A stretch of DNA of 64,000 nucleotides, from the NCBI GenBank assembly GCA_015680685.1, contig MNCI01033529.1:950636-1014635 (forward strand). Direction: 5' to 3'. The stretch's first letter is position 1. Every line of letters starts with the position of its first letter. The translations under genes were made by a program, and so were the position numbers. Source of the stretch: Gnetum montanum. Taxonomy: Eukaryota; Streptophyta; Gnetopsida; Gnetales; Gnetaceae. Of this stretch, positions 11,001-20,663 are shown piece by piece. The notes beneath the pieces were generated by a model. That model was not told where the DNA came from and did not search any database. It saw only the letters and a list, made by a program, of their open reading frames with translations.

Positions 11001-12217
11001 AGGGAAATGGCGGGAGTTTCCTCTGCACGTCCTCGATGGTAAGGGGCAGATCCAAGGTCCATTCATCGTGCAGCCACCCGAGTCGTTGGCAATTCTCAAA
11101 AGCCCTAGCGTAACGGGTGGGGTACTCACGCATGTCAAAGCCAATCTGCTCTATAACACCAGCGTGCACGTTGCTAGTTGCGGTAAACTCCATTATCGTC
11201 GTTTCGGCCCATGATAACACATCCCCATCTCCAACTAACCTGTTGTCCTGAATAAAGAACCTGTACCATACAACATAAGCTTATTTTACATTTTGCACAT
11301 AGGCTTCTCTTACATTTCACATCGATAACAGACATAAAACAAAACAGAAACATAGACAGTTACTAAAATTCGCTTACCCACCTGCGTAGTACACCGTGCC
11401 TTGTGGGTTCTGGAAATAGGTCGAGACATGGCGAGCCATGAATAGCATGTTATATGCATGATAACAGCTGAATCGAGCCATTTCCCAAATCCAGTTTAAG
11501 CTCCGCAAGCCTCGGGCACTAAGTTCTCGGTCCTTGGGGCAGCCTGTATCGATGGCCCCGTCTGTCAAGAAGGCCAGAATCCCTTGCGCAGAACCTGCCA
11601 GCAGGTGCTCTAACAGGGCACCGGTGATGTCATCAGAAAAATCGAACCACACGATGATGCTGAAGTTGTGCAGCAAGAACTACAGAAACTCCAGTGCACC
11701 CTGTCGAAACCATATTTCCTTCCCTTGCAATCGCGTGTGCGGGGGAGGGACATTGGGGACGATGGGGTTTATACAACACAGAACCCCAACAATGTCTAAC
11801 ACAACTAGAATGGGCTTTAGCGAAACACTGTATAGAAAACCCAATACATACATCAACACCCGCGTTCACATTTGCACGACTAATACAAAAAACTTATAAA
11901 TTACACCTAGTTATCTAGGCTGAAATCGCCCAACCCCTTGCAATAACGCAAGGTTCGTCCCTGCCAACGGCGGTAGACGCAACCCCATTAAACCCTCACA
12001 TTAACCCGAGGTCCGCAATTTTGACATCCACATTCACGTAAAAGACATTACAAAAAGTAAATATTAAAACAAACATAAGCACATGAAGAACGACCTACCG
12101 GTTCAAGGGCGTAGGGTCACAAACATTGACCAGCGCCTGCGAAACGCGATTCAGGTTTTCTTGTGCTTCATCGATTTTGGCCAGTTTTGCATTTTTCCTC
12201 TTGATCTTCGGTGCCAT
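8034..12217 (-). pseudogene. Copy 1: eight-exon antisense gene with FCP1-like HAD domain
   Basis: Seen: exons at 12217-12099, 11827-11378, 11260-10986, 10888-9848, 9765-9490, 9419-9291, 9212-8395 and 8315-8034. All introns are GT-AG, 70-271 bp, and the frame is kept from ATG to TAA (3390 nt, 1129 codons). Residues 1-39 are basic (MAPKIKRKNAKLAKID). Residues 40-240 resemble FCP1/SCP HAD phosphatases: KPILVVLDIVGVL, WFRQGALEFL, SIIVW, YFQNPQGTVYY, then NRLVGDGD. The motif I DxD and the late DD pair are absent. Exon 4 ends with the basic patch ARRKRLR. Exon 7 has a coiled-coil-like stretch (LWKRLQKSEQRVESLTKEV) and exon 8 an acidic tail. About 14 in-frame stops make this copy dead. Inferred: a nuclear, non-catalytic protein expressed from its own promoter. 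The middle of the protein is not recognised. Confidence 0.8.
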
Positions 12218-12364
12218 GGCAGCAGCTTCAGAAATTTTCACAGTTTAACACTTGCAAATCTTCGCAAGATTACACGCTCTAACTTTCTACTCTCCCTTCT
12301 CTCAGCGACAGTCACGAGTTCTAATTCTCAACAGCTAACAACCTATCCTCATCAAAAAACTACC

Positions 12365-12372
12365 TACTTATA
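12365..12372 (-). promoter_or_regulatory. TATA box of the antisense gene (copy 1)
   Basis: On the - strand this reads TATAAGTA, 148 bp before the antisense ATG. Equivalent boxes lie 149 bp before the ATG in copies 2 and 3 and 155 bp before it in copy B. Confidence 0.6.
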
Positions 12373-12628
12373 CATGAGGATCACTAACTTGATATTTGAT
12401 TTCAGCGGGACTTTCCTGAAACAGAACCTGAAAACCAGGATATTAATGTGGCCGATATCGCACGCGCTACTATTTGAAATGACACTAAACTACCACATCT
12501 TATCACCTCGTAATCAGGTAGCATTGATTATAGCTTGTTTAAAATATTCAAAATTCAGTTAGCCTTCCACGTTCGGCGACATTACGTCACTTGTCTCCTA
12601 ATCATTTACGCACTTGGCGGTTTTGCAG

Positions 12629-15600
12629 GACAGAAGGCAAATGGACGCAACAGTTTCAGCACCCCTAACTTTGATGGGCCCATACGGGAAGGTAATTAGG
12701 CAGTTTGACTATGCACTAGTAGATGCTAACCCCCCTTTAGAGGGCGTAACCATAGCTGCGTCGGAGACGTCCCCAGAATGGCCAGAACAATTGATGCGCA
12801 CGCTAGACCTGGAGGCTGGGGACATAACCGAAGATCCCCTTAGTGAGGTTTCTATTGTTACGCATAAGGGTGATGCTAAAACGCTTAAAGTTAGTTCTTT
12901 ATTAGACCAAAAAATGCACGATGCCATAAAACAGGTCCTGCAAGACAACATTACTGTCTTTGCATGGTCATACGAGGATATGCCTGGACTAGATCCCAGG
13001 TTAATCCAGCATAACATCATCCTTGACCCGCAAATTCAAGCAGTTAGGCAAAAGGCACGCAAAATCAAGCCAGAGATCGCGCTAGCCGTGCGTGATGAAA
13101 TCACGAAACTATACCAGGCTGGTTTCATTCGCGCGGTTGATTACTCGGATTGCGTGTCTAACATTGTGGTCGTCCCAAAGAAGACTGGAAGCATACGCAT
13201 CTGCATAGACTTCCGGGATTTGAATAAGGCCACAATCAAAGACAACTTCCTGTTGCCGAGTATTGACCAGCTAGTCGATACAACAGCCAGGCATGCACTT
13301 CTGTCCTTCATGGATGGCTTTTCAGGCTATAACCAGATTCGCATTAACCCAGAACATCAATTGACCATGATATTCATGACACCCTGGGGCACCTTCGGCT
13401 ACACTATGAGGCCTTTTGGGCTGAAGAACGCCGGAGCGATGTATCAACGAGCCATGACATACATCTTCAGCGATTACCTCCTGGGAAGGTTGAATGATTA
13501 CGTAGATGACATAGCTATTAAGTCTTTGAAGTCTGAGGATCTTTCAGGGGACCTGGAGTTAGTCCTTAAAAGATACTCCAAATACGAGCTCCGGCTTAAC
13601 CCAAATAAGTGCGTATTCGGAGTCAAAACTGGATGCATGCTGGGGTTTGTGGTGTCGGAAATCGGCATATGAGTTGACCCTGATAAGGTCAAAGCCATTG
13701 TCGGGTTAATGCCTCCTACAGACCTCAAGCAATTAAGCGGGTTACAGGGATGCTTACAGTTTATACGCCAGTTCATTTCGAGGTTAACCGACAAGTTACA
13801 CCCTATGCAACACTTGCTGAAAAAAAGGGGTTAATTTCGAGTGGACCGACGATTGCCAGCATGCGTTTGACAGCTTAAAACAAGAACTGCAACATTTACC
13901 GATGGTTTTCCCACCACAAAGGGATTTTCCATTTTACATTTACCTCGCAACTTCGGACGTAGCGTTAGCAGTGTTACTTTGTTAAAGGAGGGATGATGGT
14001 TCGGAAGTACCCATCTACTACTTGAGTCACGCTCTATGTACGTACGAAACGAGGTACAACGACGTCGAGCGTAATTGTCTAGCATTAGTTTTTACGCTTA
14101 AGAAATGTAGGCATTATCTTTCCCGTAGCCAGGTCAACATCATTTGTAAAAATAACATTATTAGGGCCATTGCGCATAGCTTATACGAGAGTAGTAGAAT
14201 AGCTCGCTGGAAGGCTATCACGGCAGAATTTGATCTACACTACGTTGGTCAATCATCTATGAAAGGCCAAGCGATAGCTGACCAATTAATAACTTCACCG
14301 ATTGACAATCAAGCGACTATAGAGCCAGAGCTCCCTGATGAGCATGTACATAGTTTAAGCCCTGTCTTGATAGGCCCTGAAGCAACGTTGTATTTCGACG
14401 GAGCTTCAACCACTAGAGGTGGCAGTGCTGCCACTGTTATCATGCTATCACCTGAGGATGTGCGTCTACATGCTTATCGCCTGACCTTCCCTTGTACAAA
14501 CAATGTGGTAGAGTATGAGGGGCTCCTCAGAGGATTACTAACTACCAGTGAACTCGATGTTCAATACTTGGCGATTAGGGGTGATTCGATGCTTTTCATA
14601 AATCAAATCACAGGAGTCTACACCTGCAAGGCTGTACATTTGTAGCCCTACTGCAATACGGCTAAAGATCTTCTGAGACGATTCGTGACCATTGATGCCC
14701 AGCACGTGCCATGCACGGATAACACACTGGCCGACGCACTGGCAACACTGGCTTTGAACGTGCCTTCACATCTCTTTGATACCTGCCCTGCATTAATAAC
14801 AGACTGCGCAGGTCCTATCATTCATACGGCGCAAATCTCTTCTCTTCTCAAGGGAGCCACACCTGAATGGTACGACGACATTAAAACTTACCTTTTACAG
14901 GATGAATTACCGTCCGAATTGACATGCACGCAGAAGGATGCGATACGCAAATGGGCTAGGCAATACGTCATCATCGGAGACAACACTCTTTGTAGATGCT
15001 CCTTTGATGGCGTGTTGCTTACTTACGTTGACAAAGACCAAGCGCAGCACATAGTCGGCGAAGTTCGCGAGGGACTATGCGGCGGCCACGTAGCACCACG
15101 GGCTATGGCCCTAAAAATCCTTCGCTTAGGATACTATTGGCCGTGCATGGAAAAGGATTTCCTGACAAAGGTTAAAACTTGTGACATGTGTCAACATCAT
15201 GCTAACCTTATACATGTGTCATCAACAGAATTACATACAACGCAAATAACATGGCCATTTCAGCGATGGGGACTAGACATTATAGGCCCCATCATGCTGA
15301 AGTCTTTCACAGGTCATAGCTTCATTATTACCACTACTAAGTATTTTACAAAGTGGGTAGAGGTTGTTCCCCTACAGAAGATCACATCTCAGCAGATTTT
15401 CCATTTTATCCTGCACAACATAGTGACCAAATTTGGTCTGCCAATGACTATTGTGACCAACAACGGGCCACAATTTAGTAGCATGGAAACTAAATCCTTC
15501 TATGATAACCTGGGTATTAGACAATCTTTTTCCTCCCCTTATTATCTGCAAGCAAATGGTCAAGCTGAAGCGATGAACAAAGTGATCATTAATCTGCTCA

Positions 15601-16109
15601 AAAAAATGCTCGACGGCAACAAAAGGCGGTGGCACGAACAGATCCTCTATGTGCTATGGGCATATCGTACTACGTGTAGGATGGCTATGGGTAGTACACC
15701 CTATAGTCTGGTTTACGGGTCTGAAGCAGTGCTGCCTCTCGAGTTGCAAATTCCTTCTCTGAGGATGATCCTCTCCACGGTTATAAATGAGGCTCAACAC
15801 ACCGAGTCTCGAATCGCGAATCTAGATTCAGTAGAAGAGAAGCGGATACAGGCTCTTGACACGATTGAAAGGTATCAAGAAAAATAGAGACAGAAGCATC
15901 ATCACAACCTTCAACAGCGCCTGATCAAGAAAGGAGATCTAGTTCTCAGAGCTGTGCATGAACCAGTAGGCAAGTTCTCTGCAAACTGGGAAGGCCCTTT
16001 CTTGGTGGTCGACGTGTATAGCAATAGAGCATTCAAGTTAGTAGACGTCAACGGCAATGAATTATCCAATCCTATAAATTATGTGTATTTGAAGTGGTAT
16101 TACATTTAA
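12629..16109 (+). pseudogene. Copy 1: pol (RT, RNase H, integrase)
   Basis: The start is set at the splice acceptor; an internal ATG lies at 12641. RT shows IRICIDFRDLNKATIKDNF, LLSFMDGFSGYNQI, TPWGTFGYTMRPFGLKNAG and the catalytic YVDD (about 13500), so this copy keeps the active-site pair. RNase H follows with LYFDGAS (about 14390). Integrase has the HHCC region, WGLDIIGPI, VTNNGPQF (the second DDE aspartate is now Asn) and YYLQANGQAEA. Damage: TGA at about 13670, a +1 frameshift in an A-run near 13818-13827, TAG at 14643 and TAG at 15885. The product would copy element RNA and integrate the cDNA. Confidence 0.9.
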
Positions 16110-16141
16110 CAACAGCTACGGTGTCGACAGTAGGTATGGTA

Positions 16142-16650
16142 ATACTCATCCGCTATGACGTAAAACTGGCATCGGACGTCCGCTATGACGTTAAACTGGC
16201 ATTGACCGTCCGCTACGACGTAAAACTGACATCCCTTGCACGCGTCCTCCATGACGTTAAACTGGCAATGTTCATCTACTATGACGCTAAACTAGCATGT
16301 TGTAACCGTCCGCTATGACGTAAAACTGGCAATGTTGTACAGGTCCACCAAGATGGAAAACTGGCATCTTTTGCACACGTCCGCCACGACGCTAAACTGG
16401 CACAGGTAAGCGGTCATCTACTGAGATGTAAAACTAGCACAGCTCTATCCCTGGTTCATGACACAAAACTAACATCCATAACACGGTCTGCTGAGACCAT
16501 AAATCATACATACCACCGTCCGCTACGATGTAAAACTAGCATTTCTCGGTCCACCCAGACTTTAAACTGGGACCATGGTCTGCTGAGACTTAAAACCAGT
16601 AATGGCAGTCTACCAGGACTTAAAATTGGGACTTACATACTGTTGCCATG
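16142..16650 (+). repeat. 3' region tandem repeat array (copy 1)
   Basis: The same GTCCGCTAYGACGTAAAACTGGCA family as in copy 0. It starts just after the pol stop and degenerates downstream into GTCTGCTGAGACTTAAAACC forms. Confidence 0.9.
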
Positions 16651-17153
16651 TAAATCAAGCGAGCGTGATCATCTCTATACAGCTGCACAACCAATGGGGT
16701 GGGATACTGGAACAGTCCTAGCATCGCCACCCCACTAGCATCCTACTGATTCCTTGGACAAGCTGAGAGGCATCTTACTGATCCCTCGGAGATGCCATCG
16801 CTGCGCCCACTGCAGTGGTAGTACCTTTGAGAGTTTAGTCTCACCAGCCAGAGCCCTGACAAAACCCTCGTCGACGACGACCTCGGCGACCTTCGCCAAT
16901 CATCGCTATCGGACGTCGGCTTCGCAAATTCATCTTGCTGGTTCCTTGCTTAAGCAGTTAGGTGCACTGTGTCTGATGCCTTTTGGCAAAGATATGCTAG
17001 GCCAATCGTCAGGATTGGCAGTTCCACCCTCATGCTCCAGCTCCTTCTTCGTGGCCCAATCGCTCTATCTCGCATCAAACGGCGCTCGTTTCAACAACCT
17101 CGCCTCTTGTCCGCCTGAGCAATCGTGCCCTCTATTTTCTTCTGTGGTTGCAG
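16406..17153 (+). other. Predicted 3'UTR intron (copy 1)
   Basis: Donor CACAG/GTAAGCGG and acceptor TTTTCTTCTGTGGTTGCAG/G are 748 bp apart, at the same places as in copies 0 and 2. Confidence 0.5.
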
Positions 17154-17737
17154 GTTACTTACGTCAGAGGATGTCGTTCAAAGGTGCGTCCATCTGAGCG
17201 GTGAAGTGTAACAGCGTGTTGAAATGGCTACTCAGGTTTGCCCGACCACCTGGATCTGCATGCCTATACCTCTCACAATCCTACCCTTAGCTCTTATTTC
17301 CCTTCGTCCCCACCACCCGATTCCCATACGCAAGTATCCATTTTCTGCACTCACACTAGCAAAGATATCGCAGAAGTGATGCACCATGCTCCTTTTGCAA
17401 GCATTCCTACTATAATCAGTGACAGAGAGATCTCAGGCTGACGTGCTACGCTCGTCTGAAAGCATTCCTGTTGACATACATGTGCGTACGTTTCTGTGCA
17501 TTCAGTAAGCGTATTCCATACTCCTACCACCTTGACCTATGTTATGTCGTCCCCGAACCTGTTTCCCACCATGCCATTCTATCTCCCATTCCCTCCAGCT
17601 TGCTCTTCCATATTGACAGGGCAATCCTTGAGGAGCCATGGATGGATGCTGTTCTTGCTTCTACCAAGTTCGGTGTTTCGCATTCTTTGTCGACGTCTTT
17701 CGAGTAAGCCCTCCAACCGTCAACAAAGAGGGGCCAT

Positions 17738-19191
17738 TGAAACACCATGAAAATTTGTGAGTTGGCCTCAGGACAAGATTCGCAATTCAGGCAAGGACGC
17801 ATGACAGAATTCCAGAAGGGGGATTAAGACAGAGCAACACCAAGAGGTGCGCAACATCGAATCCTCGACTTGTGCAAATTCCTAATCTTTCTATGCTTTT
17901 TCTGTTTACGCTATATCACACAATGTAGCGTAATGGCGCTTAGCGTGATTTTGCCTAAACATAGTCCGGCATCAGAAGGATAGTTGCTCTAGCATAGGGA
18001 GAAGCTTAACCAGCGCGATATGCGACTTCTTATGTATTTTGCTAAGTCTTGTGTTCAAAGCTAGGTTTACGCTGTGTTACGCACGGCAGCGTAATAAGCT
18101 CCGGAACAGTCGAAGGCAAAGTCTAAGAAAGTGTGATTTCTCGTCATACGCTCACCACACAACGTAGTGTATCACAGCGTATTGCATCGCCAAGTTAGAC
18201 ATCGTCTACGCTTCATTACGTGTGGCTACGTACGCAAGCGTAAAATAGCTCTAACTCCATGGTTTCCATGTTACGTTACGCTCATTCACGCAACACAGTG
18301 TAAATGAGCGTAATATAACCCAAAGATAGTTGAGACAGGCCCGACGCGCATCTCTTCTTCACACGCACAATGCGCGAATGAGCGTATTGTGCATAGTCAT
18401 GAAGTTTGACACAAAAATGGTCAAACCAACAGTGCCCGAAACATTCGGGACACACGTCATCAGGGTTGCGCCTTTTCCACAGAGCGTCGCAGCCTATAAA
18501 TACCCCAGTCGACAAAGATACAAAGGTTGGCAAATCAGAGAAGCAAAGGCATTTTTTTGAGCACAGGAGCACTTATCACTTCTGAGCAGAGATACAGAGA
18601 GCAGCGCTTTGGCAATTGTTGACAGCATCACTTTGCGGTAGAGACAGAGCACAGTTCGCTTTCAGCACCAGTGACAGGAGTAATCGTTCTGCTGGGAAGA
18701 CTCTATTGGTCAGAAATAGTTGATCAGTAGACGTCAAAGCTTGACCTTCCTTGCATCCCGACTTTAGCCCTCGAGGTAGATCAAACTTCTATTTGGACAG
18801 TTTTCTTGTTGTTTTGTGCTTGCTTTACGCTTAGTAATTGGGGTCTCCCCAGTGTAATGAGATATATAAAACATACATTTTTCAAGTCAAAGCATAGATC
18901 TTGAAACTACGTGTTTCTCTTATGTCAGCCTCCTCTTATCGTGTTTAACATTATCATCGTTGCAATTTGTCTACGTCGTTTTCCCCTCGTTTTTGCGATC
19001 CCTCAAATTAGATCGTTTCACAAGATATTCATCGGTTTACTGATTAGTAAGTCCCTGTCTGATCGACAAGACCGTTCAGGGTGCCGCAGATCCGTTTTTT
19101 CCACCATAGCCCTCACACGGATCCGTGGTTAAAACTGTGCACATGGAATTTGTTCGGTACTTTCCAGCTGCCGACGTTTTCCATCGTTACA
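17738..19191 (+). mobile_element. LTR-2, shared by copies 1 and 2
   Basis: A 1454-bp LTR from TGAAACACCATG to ATCGTTACA with its polypurine tract at 17722-17737 and a TATA box at 18495-18502. Fewer 80-bp units make it shorter than LTR-1. It abuts antisense-gene sequence directly at 19192, so copy 2 has no leader, gag or protease. Confidence 0.85.
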
Positions 19192-20176
19192 GTTTCAGTC
19201 TAGGTTAAGGTATCACCATCACCTACTAACATGTTCTCATGGATAAAAAACCTGTACCATACCACATATGCTTATCTTACGCTTTACAAAACTCAGAATA
19301 GACATAGAATGACAATACAACTAATAAAACCACTTATCCCCCTGAATAATATACCGTGCTTGGTGGTTTCTGGAAATAAGTCGAGACATGATGGGCCACA
19401 AACAAGGTGTTGTATGCGTGGTAGCAGCTAAACTGGGCCATTTCCTAGATCCAATTTAAGCACCTTAACCCTCTCACGCTAAGTTCGCGGTCCTGGGGAC
19501 GACTAGTGTCGATATCCCTGTCTGTCAAGAAAGCCAGAATTCCTTACGTAGAGCCCACTAGCAGGTGTTCCAAAATAGCGCCAGCGATATCTCCTGATAG
19601 GTGTGACCACACAATAATGTTGTAGTTACGCAGTAAAAACTATAGAAACTCTAGCACATCCTTTCGAAACCATATGGCCTTCCCATGCAACCGAGTCTGC
19701 GAGGGAGGGACATAAGGTACGATTGGGTTTATGTAGCATAAGACCCCGACTATGTCCAAGATGATTAGGACGGGTCTTAACATGATACTATACCAAGAAA
19801 ATAATGGCATCTAGATTCTGGTTTGCATGTTTAAAATACAGAAAATCTACAAATTACGCTTAGCTATTCATGCCAAAATCACCTAAACCCTTGTAACTGT
19901 ACAAGGTTTGTCCCTGACAACAGTGATAGACACAGTCCTAATGTATAAACCCTCGTTCTAACGCTAGGTCCATTGTCTAGAACTCTAAATTTATGCAAAC
20001 GACGCTACAAGAATAAACATGGTAAAGAATAACACGAATAAGCGAGGGATGGCCTACCAATTCAAAGGCGTAGGATCTCTCACTTCGACCACCACCTACG
20101 AGGTATGCTGTAGGCTCCCTTGCACCTCGTCAATCTTCGCCAATTTGGCGTTCTTCCCTCTCAGTTTTGGTGCCAT
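19192..20176 (-). pseudogene. Copy 2: antisense gene remnant (exons 1-3)
   Basis: Exon 1 is 20176-20058 (119 bp) and exon 2 is 19787-19338 (450 bp), the same lengths as in copies 1 and 3. Exon 3 starts at 19251 and is cut by the LTR-2 junction at 19192. The HAD-like domain reads RPVLIILDIVGVLCYI and IIVWSHLSGDIAGAILEHLL. The exon 2 donor has changed from GTAAG to ATAAG, which should abolish splicing. Exon 1 has the TAG also found in copy 3. The TATA box lies at 20325-20333. Confidence 0.8.
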
Positions 20177-20324
20177 TGTTGCAATTTTTACACCTTCACA
20201 GTGTCGCACCTTTACGCCTTTGCAAATGATGTGCTCCAATCTTCTGCCCTTCCTTCCTTCTCTCTGTAACAGCTAAGAATATAAATTCGCGATAGCAAAC
20301 AGCTTATTCTAGATGAAAAGTGCT

Positions 20325-20333
20325 TACTTATAT
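20325..20333 (-). promoter_or_regulatory. TATA box of the antisense gene (copy 2)
   Basis: On the - strand this reads ATATAAGTA, 149 bp upstream of the antisense ATG at 20176. Confidence 0.55.
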
Positions 20334-20663
20334 GCGAAAATTTAACCGACTTGAATACCTGACTTTAGCAAGACTTGCCCAAATGCTGGTGTCAGTATGA
20401 GCTGGAACCCAAGGATCAAGGCATTAATTGCGCTAGATATCACACGCATTATGATCCGAAATGACCCTAAACTACTGTATCTTATCTCCTCATAATCAGG
20501 TCTCATTAATTATAGGTTGTTCGCGGAATTTAAAATTCAGATAGTTTTATGCTCAGTAACGTCACATCACGTCCTATACGCTAAACTAAACATTGTTCAT
20601 TAAACACTTATCGCATCACACTTAGTATCTTTCTAATTACTCTCGTATTTGGTAATTTTGCAG

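Larger units (their letters stand above)
7397..12628 (+). other. Predicted sense-strand intron between gag-pro and pol (copy 1)
   Basis: The acceptor TTGGCGGTTTTGCAG/GACAG at 12628 is conserved just before pol in all five copies that keep this region. The candidate donor AAT/GTAAAG at 7397 is weaker; copy 3 has AAC/GTGAAG at the same codon. Both copies would join gag-pro to pol in phase 0. Related Ogre elements are known to splice an intron between protease and RT. The whole antisense gene lies inside this interval. Confidence 0.5.
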
